A stretch of 64,000 bases of DNA from Acanthococcus lagerstroemiae (lineage: Eukaryota > Arthropoda > Insecta > Hemiptera > Eriococcidae), in assembly GCA_031841125.1 (NCBI GenBank), contig CM063106.1, forward strand, positions 16,864,001 through 16,928,000. Direction: 5' to 3'. This document shows, piece after piece, positions 47,211 to 58,756 of this stretch. The translations under genes were made by a program, and so were the position numbers. The stretch's first letter is position 1. Each line of letters opens with the position of its first letter. Below the pieces are notes generated by a model, which ran no database searches, was not told the DNA's origin, and was given only the letters and a program-made list of their open reading frames with translations.

Positions 47211-47722
47211 AGTTCAGTATACAACGCAGTAGGAGAATATCGACAGACAAGTACAGGAAAATGCTGAATATCTTTCATTTCGAACAGCTTAATTTTTTCG
47301 AATTATGAGAAATTTTCGTGGCATTTTTTTTCGAATTCTAGATTAAATTTTAGCATGCCTTTGTGTGGAGATGGGGTGGGGATTTCATTTTTCGAACTAG
47401 AGAAAGTTCACTGTATATTCAATGTTAGTACCACCTAGCACTTACACGAAGAAATGAAATTTACATGGACAAGAAGACCTAATACTCTTGATCGCTCAGC
47501 ACGATAGGTCCTATTTTTGGAACCCGTTCGTATTTTTTACACGCTTATTTTACTCGTGAAAATGCGTAAAAATTATTTTATTTTTCACGTCCCAACTCAG
47601 TTTACTGCCCAGGAACACGTATAAAATCTCAACTCGATTATGCTACGCGGTATCGATAAATATCGATTGTTCGGACAGGCATTGGAAGCAGTACACGATT
47701 ACGAAACAACTATTTCTCTTAC

Positions 47723-47950
47723 CGAAGACTGAGGTGTGTACCCGGCGTTATCTTCTGTCACCCGGGCCAGAGACTGCGGATACGTCGGAAACAGAGGACT
47801 GATTCTGGAACCTTCCCAGTTTTCCATTTTCCATCAATCGTATACGCTCGTCCGAATACACGCACTTTTGCGGCCTTAAAAATACGCCAACTTCGCACGC
47901 ACAGCAAAAACGAGCGCGAAAATTCACAACCACCGAACAGCCAAAACCTA
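47723..47950 (-). other. Candidate first exon of an unseen minus-strand gene (speculative)
   Basis: The minus strand here is CpG-rich and leader-like (GTGCGTGCGAAG, TTTCGCGCTCG). An ATG at 47834 opens MENGKLGRFQNQSSVSDVSA and runs 28 codons to a TAA. Further on, TCTTCG|GTAAGAG is a strong donor (GT at 47722-47721). It could be a 5' UTR exon with an upstream ORF, or a coding exon using another donor. No further exon was found to the left. Confidence 0.3.
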
Positions 47951-48698
47951 CGATTTCGGACACACGTTTTTCGCTTTAAAAAAAAAAAAAAAAAAAACAC
48001 CACCGCTTAAAAATCGAATCGACCTAACTCCGAATGAAAATGAAAACGCGAAGGAAAAACAATCGAAAATTAAATTTTTTGGTAAAACTAACCGGTTACG
48101 TCACATCAAGCCGCTCGTCCATTCGTAAATCACGCACTGTAATATATAGTTTCTTCTTTTTTTTTTTTTTTTTTTTCAGTCCCTAATTACGATCAGGTAC
48201 TTAGAATACGAGTTACGGCTGCATTCGCGAAAACGTTCGTGCATTACCGAACCGAACGTGTGGCGTAAACTCGACGTGGTCCTTGTATTGTGGTAAAAGA
48301 CCTCCCTGAGACTTGTTACCTGCTTGACATAGATGGAATAGAGGGCGTACGATGTACGAACACAACCTGTAAAACCATCAGACGGTAAATTTAGGCGGGA
48401 AAGCGTATAGCCCCACTTATCTTAGGGACACTTATCCGTAACCATTGAACGGGATAAATTTCCAAGTGTCCGGCCGAACTCGGGCGCGTTTCAAACTTTT
48501 TTTTTTCCGCGGTCGCGTGTTCGGTGCGAGTTTTTTGTCTTCTCGTCTCTTTTGATAGAACATGTGTCGGCAGGCTTGTAATAATAATTCAGCTCGGATA
48601 AAATAGTTGATTTATGTATCGAGGCGGGCTGTACTGAAATAATTTTCTCGGCGAGCATCTGTATTCGAATATTTTATTCGCGGCGTCGTATACGCGAG
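47951..48698. promoter_or_regulatory. CpG-rich putative promoter region
   Basis: It contains A20 (47978-47997) and T21 (48158-48178) tracts, CpG-rich sequence (TTCGCGAAAACGTTCG, CCGCGGTCGCGTG) and ends at a (GA)n run. GA-rich tracts plus CpG content are common at insect promoters. This is inference from composition only. Confidence 0.3.

Positions 48699-48699
<1 letters not shown>

Positions 48700-48753
<54 letters not shown>
48700..48753. repeat. (GA)27 microsatellite
   Basis: An uninterrupted GA run of about 54 bp. Leu/Ser-rich frames reading through it on the minus strand are artefacts. Confidence 0.95.
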
Positions 48754-48756
<3 letters not shown>

Positions 48757-49573
48757 GAAAAAAAAACGAGGAAAATGCTGACACAGTTCGTCCAATGAGA
48801 TGCGGTACGAGCTTGTCAAGCAGATTATGATTTGTGATGGGTATACATAGTAACTGTGACAAGTACCCACACACGCTCAAAAATGCTTTACATTCGCCTT
48901 AATTTTGTCGGTTACGCGTTTTTCAAAATTAAATTAATGTTTTCTTTTTATGTGATGCACGTATAACATGGTATACAAATTATGTAAAAAGTTTATATCC
49001 TTCGTGAACAGACGCGTTAGAACTTCTTTTCTTTCAGTGGTCAACCCATAGAATTTTAGTCGCTACTGCATTCTCTATTTGGGTACCGACCTCATTATAG
49101 TCTGGAAAAATTAGGTTTAAAAACAAAATTCCGAGTAAGCTGATTTTTGGCAAAAAGTTAGGTCTATGATACTCGTCATGAACGTACTTAAAGTCACCAC
49201 CCCGCAGGGGCGGATGGGCGCTAAAATTATTACCGGGCACTTGGAGTGGTGTAGTGCCCTAAGAGTTTTGTCACCCCTCCCCCTCCAATACACACATATA
49301 AATTAAACTGACTTTTTCCACAAAGCGTATTTATAACTGAGAACACCAAGGAAAATGTTTAAAAAATGATAATTGATAAGTAATAATGAAAATTATCTAA
49401 AAAACGTGTCGGAAGTTAGAAAATATGGGGAAAGACTGGCCGAAAGAAGGAGAGACAGTTGGTTCCACAAAAGGTTACAGGAGGTGGATTTTTATATTAA
49501 CAAAAATATCAAAAATATTGTTGTGGAAATTAAAATTATATCTGAAAGAATATACTTACGAAAAATAAAAATA

Positions 49574-51141
49574 GGGGTCTGTTACCCTGGCCCCCCAAAT
49601 TTGATTTTAGACCCAATTTTGGGGTAGGGGAAATGTACCCGAAATGTACCCAAATGTGCCACTAATATTACAAAATGTACCTCCTTCCCTTGCGAAGGGG
49701 GAATAAAAGTACTTTAGTGGAGCTAGGGTAATGGGTGCCTCCCCCCAAATTGTCTAATTTCGTCAAATTTGGTTCGAATGAAATGTACCCAAAATGTACC
49801 GAAATGTACCACCAATTATCTGAAATGTACCCCCTTATCCCCGCAGGGGGAGGATTAAATTTGGTGGGGCTGTGGTAACCCCCCCCCCCATTTGCTCCAA
49901 TGTCACCATGTCACCGAATTTGTGCAGAATGAAACGTACCCGAAGTGTACCGAAATGTACCACCAATTATATGAAATGTATCCCCTCCCTTCCCATGTAA
50001 TGACCAATAAGACGGCAGAAATGAATTAGAGCTCCCAACTTAGCTGATTTTGTCAAATTTGGTTCGAATGAAATGTACCCGAAATGTACCACAAATTACA
50101 TGAAATGTACTCCCTTCATCGCCGTAGGGGGGAGGATTAAATTTGGTGGAGCTGTGGCAACTTTAGCCCCCCCCCCCCGTAAAACGTTTACTCCAAACAA
50201 ATACTGAGTGCAATGAGTGATAAGGTCATGCGGTACTTTTTCTTGAGTAATAGTGTGTCGGTTTTAGTAGTGGTCTCCGAAATAATATAAACTCCTCCAA
50301 CATGAACATCCATTCATACCGGACTTACGTCGTACAAAATGCAGAAAAGTATACTTGCATCATATTCTAATGAAGCACATAAATAATTATATTCTGAACC
50401 AAATTTGACGAAATCAGCTAAGTTGGGAGCTCTAATTCATTTCTGCCCCCTTATATTTTGGTCATTACATGGGAAGGAAGGGGGTACATTTTATATAATT
50501 GGTGGTACATTTCGAGTACATTTTATTCTGCACAAATCTGGTGACATTGGAACAAATGGAGGAGGGGGTCAGGTTACCACAGCTCCACCAAATTTAATCC
50601 GCCCCCTGCGACAATGAAGGGGGTACATTTCATATAATTGGTGGTACATTTCGGGTACATTTCATTCGAACCAAATTTGACAAAATTAGCTAAGTTTGGA
50701 GCTCTAATTCATTTCTGCCCCCTTATAATTTTGGTCATTACATGGGAAGGGAGAGGGTACATTTCATATAATTGAGGGTACATTTCGGGTACATTTCATT
50801 CTGCACAACTTTGGTGAAATTGGAACAAATGGGGGATGGGGACTAACGTTACCACAGCCCCACCAAATTTAATCCTCCCCCCTGCGGCGATAAAGAGGAG
50901 TACATTTCAGATAATTGGTGATACATTTCGGTACATTTCAGGTACATTTCATTCGAACCAAATTTGACGAAATCAGACAATTTGGGGGACTCCCGTTACC
51001 GTGGCCCCACCAAAGTACTTTTGTTCCCCCTTCGCAAGGGGAGGAGGTACATTTTGTAATATTAGCCGTACATTTGGGTACATTTCCCCTACCCCAAAAT
51101 CAGGTCTAAAATCAAATTTGGGGGGCCATGGTAACGGACCC
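49574..51141. mobile_element. TA-flanked foldback element with internal tandem units
   Basis: TA at 49572-49573 and 51142-51143 bounds GGGGTCTGTTACCCTGGCCC at the left and the inverted GGGGGGCCATGGTAACGGAC at the right. The left arm (to about 50185) carries repeated GAAATGTACC and CAAATTTGGTTCGAATGAAA blocks. The right arm (from about 50395) carries the complements GGTACATTTC and TTTCATTCGAACCAAATTTG. A spacer of about 210 bp joins them. No coding capacity. TA flanks suggest mobilisation by a Tc1/mariner-type transposase. Confidence 0.85.
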
Positions 51142-51770
51142 TATGACGAGCTGGAGGCAACAATTCAAAAAGAGAGGGAATACTATCAGGTAATAATAGG
51201 GGACTTCAACGCAAAAGTAGGAGGGGAGGCTAATTGAAAACACTGCGGCCCATTTGGCGTGGGAGAGAGAAACGACGGGGGGGGGAAGATTAAGAAATGC
51301 ACAGCAAACACTTTTTACCAGAAAAAAAAAGTCAAAAGGAAATGGACATGGATATCGCCAGACGGGAAAACTAAAAATGAAACTGACCGCCTACTAATAA
51401 ATGACCTGTAAATGACCTGTCAGTAATTAAAGTTGTAACAACACTGTCAAAATTTGGCTTCTCGTCAGACTACCGCATATCACGCTGTAAATTGAGCATC
51501 CCGCAGAGAGTCCAGTATAAAAATCACAGAAAGGGTAATGGGAGAGGGAAGGTGGATCATCCCAGTCAGAAAGAAAGAGGATGCACGCCAGAAACTAAAG
51601 TCAGTACTAGAGGAAATGAAAGTTGAGGAAAATTGGTACGACAGTATGGTCCAAGCTTTAAAAAACACGGTTGAAGAGTTTGGAGTGACGAGGGCTAAAG
51701 AGAAAACTGGTCGACAATCGGCGCAAAATGTGCCTGCCCATTTAAATTTTTCAATCACTTTATTTCTCTT
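51142..51770 (+). mobile_element. LINE endonuclease C-terminal fragment
   Basis: The frames read YYQVIIGDFNAKVGGEAN (GDFNA motif), then CGPFGVGERN, KRKWTWISPDGKTKNETDRL and SDYRISRCKLSI (the SDH-type motif with H replaced by Y). A linker follows: KLKSVLEEMKVEENWYDSMV, then QALKNTVEEFGVTRAKEKTG. A stop after GGEAN and several frame breaks show decay. The RT domain is missing. Confidence 0.85.
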
Positions 51771-52319
51771 TAAATTTATCAGCGCCGCCGCACGTTTTTC
51801 GACTGTCGTCGCAACATACGCTTATTTTATTTTTGTAAGTATTTTATAAACGTATACTTTTTTCTTCAACATACCGGCGCCGCAGCGTCAATTGGTGGCG
51901 GCGCACCGGGCATTTGCCCGAGTTTCCCTATGGCCCATCCGCCCCTGCTACCTCTTACTCCAAGGTGCTGTGATTCCTCTAAGCTGCTGATGAGCCCCCC
52001 CCCCCCAACAAAAATGGAAGGAACCTTTTCGTCTAAGAAATGAATAACATAAAAATGAGATTTAAGGCGTTTCTTCAACGTTACTGAGTGTTTCAAACCC
52101 ATCACGCCAAACAGAAAGAGATAGGCTGCTTCTCATACATAATAGCTGCTGCCCTATTATGAGGTGGTATACTCCATAGACCAGATTACAGCTGGTAAGA
52201 CCACCGCGAAAGAAAGCACAGCATTAGCTTTTGGTTTGTAAAACAAATTCTCCACTTTTGAATTTGTTGCAATTTTAAAAATATATATGTCAATATTGTT
52301 GACATTTTAGCTCCTGTCA

Positions 52320-52415
52320 CTGTCTTCAAGATGCTGATAAGGTTATCAGTCTTACGACCGGTTTGATGCAGCTCTCCGTTTCTCCCTATCTTTTGATAGC
52401 ATGCGTGTGAGCGCC
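52320..52415 (-). mobile_element. LINE 3' end, second copy
   Basis: On the minus strand it reads SKDREKRRAASNRS, a stop, then ACTGATAACCTTATCAGC, the same ending as 1085-1228. Confidence 0.65.
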
Positions 52416-52589
52416 AGTATTGGGATCGGTAGAGCGCAGAAACGATGTAGATCGCATACTATAATAGCACCGGGAGGCTTAGAATAACTCTTTCAAGTAA
52501 CATAGTTTACACAATAGTCCGGTGCAATTTTTCATTCATTACCAACTTGGAAAAATTATATTTAAGACCATAAGGAATATTTTCAGAAA

Positions 52590-54170
52590 TGTTGCCAATC
52601 CCGGACCCATACAAGCGCATATCGAGCCCCGCGGGGAGTCATGAGTGTTTCCTTGCTCAGTTCCTTCTCAAAGACTTCTTAGCCGTAAGTCGCACTGCAA
52701 ATGTGTAAATTACAAAATTACGGTATACTTAATTGCAAGTAAAAATAGTCACTCGCAGTTGTTTGTATTTCTCTCAGAACCTTCGGAAACAGGCTTATGA
52801 GAGTAAACATATTACAATTTTCGTGGTCTCACCGACTTCAAAGAACCGAAGTGGTGCGAATATTTCTCGAACCCGTTTCTGTACATCCATATTTACCGAT
52901 CAGAGGCATTTTCCCCCGTCACCCCTTCTCTACTCAAAGTCAAAATGTCAAACGCAATAAATTTAACGACCTTCAGAACCTTTTATTCAATTGTGACTTC
53001 AATTTCATTATATTTTCAAGTCCAAGCTCTCTCCTTCCCTGTTCACAAGCCTACAGTTTTCAGTTGTTGGGAAAAGTAGATGCCAAAAACAAGTACAAGC
53101 GAGCTGATATTGTATTTCTCAATTTGTTTTTCAAGTTTTGACACATTCTCTCACTCTGAAACCATTATCCTTCTCCGCACTAAGACCACAAATTCTAAAT
53201 TATAAGAACAAACTGGCACTAAAAATGAATTTGCCGATCATGAAAACCTGCCACTGGATATCCACATCGCATTCTTTGTTTCCTTCCATTTTGATCTCCC
53301 TTCCCTCCCCTCAGGCCCCAAATTTTCAAGTTGGGGTAAAATGAATGATGAAGATGAATTCAGCAACCCCGAAACCTCCTATTCGATATCCACTGCATTT
53401 TGCTCTGTCCTCTCTTTTCGTGGTCCCACAACTTTCAGCTCAAGGTGAATCTGATGCGAAAATTGAATTCGAGTACCTTGAATACCCTACATTTCTTACG
53501 CTGATGGTATTTTTGTGATCTTTCAAGCTTATAAACTTCCATCACAGCAACCCCTTTTCCAAATCAGTGAAATTTCAAAAAACACAATTTCAAACATCTG
53601 GTAATTGAGGGATGGGGCGTGGGAGACAAGAAAGCTTCCGGGGATGGAAAGATATGGAGGTGCATGTAAAATGTAGACCCATTGTAGTTCTCAAACCTAG
53701 AAAAACAAGAAAAAAAAAAAAAAAAAATTGAGAAAACTGTTTTATTTCTCCATAAGGCTTCTAGTTGGGATGCTAGTTTACATAATGCGGGAGTAAAAGT
53801 GCCACTTGGCACATTTATAGTTCAAACTCTAAGGATTATGTTAAATTTTGTCAACCCTGGACCCAGGATCGAGCCTCTTAGGGGGTCATATGTGTCCCCT
53901 TCCTCAGTTTTTCCTCAGTAACTTCTCAACCGTGAGTCCTACAGCAGTAGTGTAAGGAGCAAAATTAATCTGTACATAAATCTACGTAGAAATGACCTCT
54001 TGCAGCTTTTCGCGTTTGTTTTAGAACTCTTTGAAATGGGAGGGGGTGTCAAAAATGAACCCTTATAATGCAACACTTTAACACAGGCTTCATGGAGAGG
54101 GGGGTAAACATAGAATTTTTGACATTTTTGTGGTCTCACCGACTTCAGGGAACCACGAATATTTCAATTA
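52590..54170 (+). repeat. Old direct duplication, about 1.27 kb apart
   Basis: Blocks at 52590-52870 and 53850-54165 share CCCGGACCCA/CCTGGACCCA, ATCGAGCC, CTTCTCAAAGACTTCT/AACTTCTCAACCGTGAGTC and TGTGGTCTCACCGACTTCA in order. Between them, 53240-53460 has its own diverged tandem units (CTGGATATCCAC, TTCGATATCCACTGCATTT). No gene; frames are short and overlapping. Confidence 0.6.
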
Positions 54171-54699
54171 ATTGTTATTTCAAAATTTAAGATGCTTGAA
54201 AGCTTCCTCAGTTGTTTACAAAATTGAAGAGCAATTGACAATGGACCAAATAGAAACGAGTTGTTCAGTGTCTTTAAAATAGTGGGGCCGATATGCAGAA
54301 TGCGGCCATTAACAGCAGAGCTGAAGCGAAGCCATGTTTTAGCAGGTGCACAGGTTTGGAAATGCCAACTTAGTTTCTTACAAATTGTGAACTTTATTCC
54401 TCATCTCTGACGGGATGGAGTGACGTTTTCTAAGGCTACATAAACCATCGTAGTTTTCGGATGATAAATCATTTTCTCAAATTTTGAATTGATTGATCGT
54501 AATTTGTAAAATACAGGTGATTTTCCGAAAATAATGAGAAAATTTCGTAAAGAATTTCAAAATCTACGAGAACAAACAAACTCGATTTTTCTCCCCGAAG
54601 AAGTATTCTTTTGTGTGCATGGTTACACATAGGAATACCTGACCAAGGAATCAAAAAATCTGGTACCTGAGTAGCCAAGAATGAAAAGAAAGTTTTGGT

Positions 54700-55850
54700 C
54701 GGGTACTTTTCGCTCAAAATTAAGAGCCTGAAATTCTCAACATCGAAAAGGTAGCTGGCTTAAAATCAAAATCCAAGTTCCAGTGAGGCACCATTAGCTT
54801 CAAATTTTAGTACGTGAAATGTCTCAATTCTCACAGAGCGTATAAGGTTCAAAATCCAGAAACCGGAATTCTTAATATCTGAATACAGCTGGTTAAAAAT
54901 TGAAGCAATTCAAGTTTCCGAGAAGTTTCGTCGGCTCAAAATTTATGGCCTGAAATATTTTTGTTCTAGTACTCATTTTGGGCTAAAATCTAATGCCTAG
55001 AATCCTAGCATCTAAAATGCAGCTAGTTATAATTAAAAGTTCACGCGGAGTACCTTCAGTTTTTTTGATACCTAAAACTTCCAGCGTCTCAGCTTCAGCA
55101 GACTAACACCTCAAAGTTATGGGTGAACACCACTTTCAAGTCAAAAACTGGTACCTGCAGTCCCTACCTGAAAATTAAGAGTTCTGATGGAGCATTTTCA
55201 ACTGAAAATCTGGTACTTGAAATCCCTAGTTTCTAAAACGCAATTAGTTAAACAGTAAATTCCAATTTACTACATACGATCCCCAATATATAAACTGCAG
55301 CGTAACAAATAATAAAATAAAAGTTGTGACTGCCCCTTCTTACTTGCAGTCCTTTGCTGGAAGCACACGTTTCATTGGAAATCTGGTACCTGAAATTCCT
55401 CAATTCTTATGGAGCACTCAAGGTTCGAAATCTGGTATCCAAAATTACTAGTTAATATCAAGCATGCAGCTGATTTAAAACTGAAATAAATCAGTGGTGG
55501 CAACTTAGATTTTCTTCGTGTGTTGCTCAACTTTTTTAAGTGGGGGGGGGGGGAGTTGCTAAATTATTCTGGTTGATTTATGCGAGGGGAGGAAACAGAA
55601 ATTTTTTGGACAGTGCGAATTTAATTTCAAAAATTTGGACTAACCCAAATTTAAATCCAAATAAACTTGGGTTTTTGAGGTATTTTTCGAAATTTTTTCG
55701 TGTGTTGCCCAAATAGTGTCGTGTGTTGCCCGAGCCTCAGAGCAGTACTGAAGTTGCCACCACTGTGAAATAATTTAGGTTTCAGCAGTGAATCAGCTTC
55801 GGCTCAAAATTTGGTACATGAAATTTCTTAATTCTAGTGCAGCATTTCTG
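54700..55850 (+). repeat. Decayed tandem array, about 105-bp basic period
   Basis: Units share 'TGGTACCTGAAATTC.T.A.TTCT', 'AAAATGCAGCTAGTTA.AA' and 'GGAGCA.TTTC'. They can be seen near 54725, 54810, 54850, 54990, 55150, 55210, 55380, 55430 and 55810. Divergence is high. A MITE sits inside at 55502-55765. Confidence 0.5.
55502..55765. mobile_element. hAT-type MITE inside the tandem array
   Basis: Both ends show CAGTGGTGGCAACTT as a perfect inverted pair. TGAAATAA lies two bases before the left end (55492-55499) and directly after the right end (55766-55773). GTGTGTTGC motifs and a G12 run lie near the ends. Confidence 0.82.
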
Positions 55851-55859
55851 ACTTGACTT

Positions 55860-57308
55860 ACAAGAGGTATCCACTTTTTATTTCCTGATCGCAAAATTTG
55901 GCAATTTTGTGATTTTTCAATGAAACTATATTGAGGAAACGATTGAAATGGGATTCATCTCAGGTCACCCAATTTCGAACATTTTACTAAACTTTGATTT
56001 GGTCCCAATTCAGGTTCTATCTAACTGGAATGGTCGAAGTTTGCCTGTCTTCAGGAAGAAAGAAAGCATTCCAAACAGGGGCTTACTAGTTCTCTGACTT
56101 TGCAAATTTAATCGTAGTTTTGAGCCAACTCAAAGTAGACGTAGCTTGGCAAATCGACTCCCGTATCAAATCGAACAAAATGGAGAAATAAGGTCTACTG
56201 ATATTCCTTACGATGCAGCAAGTTATTCTATATGTCAGCAAGTAAGACATTTTTAATTTCTGTTTGAGTTGAGTAAACAGGTTGAGGACAAATATACCTT
56301 GTATACTTCGTTTAGTTGAGTGTTGGGTATCAGCTTCAGTAAGCTTAGTAGGTATAATCATATAGTACGTATAGTTATATCCACCATTTTGTTATGTGCA
56401 AGCAAAAAGTTTGAGAATTTCAAATTCTCCTAGCGAATATTTGTGTCCATTACGTGCAATATTAATTACTCGAAGACCGAGATAAACTTCTAGCCAGTCT
56501 AATAGGTAAACTACCAATTGCATTAGCTGTGCTCCACAGGTAGGCCTACTTAACAACTAAAGCACATATTATACGAGTACGCTAACGATAATTAAAAGCG
56601 TTGGGTAGGAAAGTCCTGAACATTACGGCGTTGTTTTTAATGAAGATGACGATTGCGAGCAAGTACCCACTTATAAAAGGAAACAGGTAATCGAATTATC
56701 ATGTTTAGTATCATGAACTGGCTTACATTGTTTTCTACCGGTGTCGCCGTAATAACTTCAAAAAGCTTTTAAAATTCCAGTGAGATTAAGACGTTTTTGC
56801 ACCGAGAACTTTCTATTATTTTATTATTTTCAGTTATTGCTGAGCGATCGCTGAGCAAAAAAAAAAAAAAAAAAGCTTGAATTTGATAGACATTTAAATA
56901 CTTATATTGTGATGGACAACATAACTGGTAATGAAAGTAGAAATAAAGGACTACTTACGGGAAGTCAACAGTGGTATAGGTAACAATTAGTAAATTCGAT
57001 TTTAAAATATAATGAATTGCGCCTTGATGACTGGTTGACTGGTTACCTCTCATAGTCAACAAATAAAATTCAGACACTTGATAGTTTAATCGCAAAAACA
57101 CGGGCATCGTTGTTAAAATTTTTATGAAGCTCCATCTAGTACGATATGACGCATAGTAGTTGTCCGAATTAAGTGAGTCACAACAGTTTCAGGAACACTG
57201 AAGTTTTCAAGGTTGAAAAAGGTGCTTTATGTGCAAGGTATCAATAGATCAGAACCTACTTAAAAGGTACTTACTATAGGTACGATTTTTGGGAACAGCA
57301 AATGAGCT
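55860..57308. other. Unassigned AT-rich DNA
   Basis: There is an A-run at 56859-56876. No recognised coding exon or element. Confidence 0.5.
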
Positions 57309-57310
57309 AC

Positions 57311-57432
57311 AGTAGGCACTCGATTATCCGACACCTCTTTATCCGACACTCCGGCTTATCCGAGAGTGAAAATTTTCTCCCTATTATGCGGCACTCCGAT
57401 TATTGGACAATTCTCCGTATTATCTGACAGTA
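57311..57432 (+). mobile_element. pogo/Tigger-like terminal fragment
   Basis: After TA, CAGTAGGCACTCGATTATCC begins a run of TTATCCGACA-type repeats (57335, 57354 and decayed later). This is the usual terminus with transposase-binding repeats of pogo/Tigger elements in animals. Only this end is present. Confidence 0.72.
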
Positions 57433-57560
57433 ACAAACCTACTAATGTTGTATGCATTTTGTAATTTTATAATAAAATTTTGTTCAAACATTGCTGTTCT
57501 GTACTTCCTTTATCAATCTACTACCACTATTCAGGCCTACCGCATCAAAAATTACCATCC

Positions 57561-57739
57561 CAAGGGCGTAACCAAAGGGAGGCTAGGGAGATATAACCCC
57601 CTACCCCAACGAAAACAATCGAAGGTTTTTCAAAATAATTCATGACAATAGGCAGATACCGAATCGAGTTTTCACCGCTGCCCAAGTTTTTCCCCCTAAA
57701 TTCTAGCCCCTAACAAAAAAAGTTCTGGTTGCGTCCCTG
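57561..57739. mobile_element. hAT-type MITE with near-perfect TSD
   Basis: Ends are CAAGGGCGTAACCAAAGG and, inward from the right, CAGGGACGCAACCAGAAC. Flanks TACCATCC and CACCATCC match 7 of 8. Confidence 0.78.
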
Positions 57740-58755
57740 CACCATCCTATGAGCGGGAAAATGATCTATAAGTACTTACAAGCAGAGGGTCGATAAAACT
57801 GTTCTTACATATTCGGAACTGTCTTCCCAGAAAGACTCCTTGAATCCGCTACTGTATCATCTACATACCACAAACATAAAATCAGGTACCTACCTAGGTA
57901 ACATAAACATGGTTTTTGTCCCCTTGAAACATTCCAGTGGTGTAGCTTAGGATTAATTTTAGAAGGAAGATGAGTATTAGGAGGATGAGAGCGGCGAGGT
58001 TGAAAAAACTAGAACCTTTTCTTCTATGATATTTCATTTTTGAAGGTTCTATATTCGGCGAATATACGCGTTATGTGAGGCCAGCTTTACAAAAAAACTC
58101 GACTGGGATTCTGAGGGTCTTTATCCTACAACAGGCTAAATGCGTTATTATGTATTCGTTTCATCTGATAACTGAGTAAAGAAGGTAAGTTATAAAGGTG
58201 TAAAGGATGGTAGGAAAAGAGAAGTATAAAGAGGAAACAAAAGGTTATAAGAGAATGAATTTTGTAAGGTATCTTGATGTTGAACATATTCTGATGAACA
58301 TTTAAGGAGTTAACGCCTGCTATCTCACTATTGAGGTTGGTACCTAATTTTATTTGAATTCCTTATCTTGTTATCACATTTTCATAATGGAGGCTTAAAG
58401 AAGAATTACCTATAGCCTGAAATACATTCTGATGGTAGATACATGATATTCTAAATGAACAATTAGTATACTTAGTACACAATAGAGAAATAGAACAAAC
58501 TTACTTGATCTTGGTCCGGAAAATGAACCCGAAAATGGAAAACAGTTATCTTTCACAGAGCTGAACTTCAACAATTACACATCAATTTGCACTAACAAGA
58601 TTACTAGCGAAAATATGAAGGCGCAAGTTGTGCAAACGCAGTGTAAACTCCAAACTTCATAAAACGAAGAACATAAATGTATCAGTACCATGATAAACAA
58701 AATTTTTGTCATCACAGCATGACCTGCAATACATCTTTCTGTTATCAATGTTGGG
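57740..58755. other. Unassigned DNA upstream of sowah
   Basis: AT-rich, with no exon recognised. Confidence 0.45.
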
Positions 58756-58756
58756 A

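Larger units (their letters stand above)
49205..51946. mobile_element. Composite element with 15-bp hAT-like terminal repeats
   Basis: CAGGGGCGGATGGGC at 49205 is matched, inverted, by GCCCATCCGCCCCTG ending at 51946. CCGGGCA occurs a short way inside each end. Flanks CCACCCCG and CTACCTCT match only 5 of 8. Inside are a foldback element (49574-51141) and a LINE endonuclease fragment (51142-51770). Either a non-autonomous element received nested insertions, or two MITEs now bracket unrelated DNA. Confidence 0.5.

Noticed and set aside
48589..48880. Ser/Leu-repeat proteins on the minus strand
   Set aside because: They are translations of the (GA)27 microsatellite.
49640..51120. CRISPR-like array of repeated GGTACATTTC words
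   Set aside because: Spacing is irregular, both orientations occur in two arms, and the context is eukaryotic; it is a foldback transposon.
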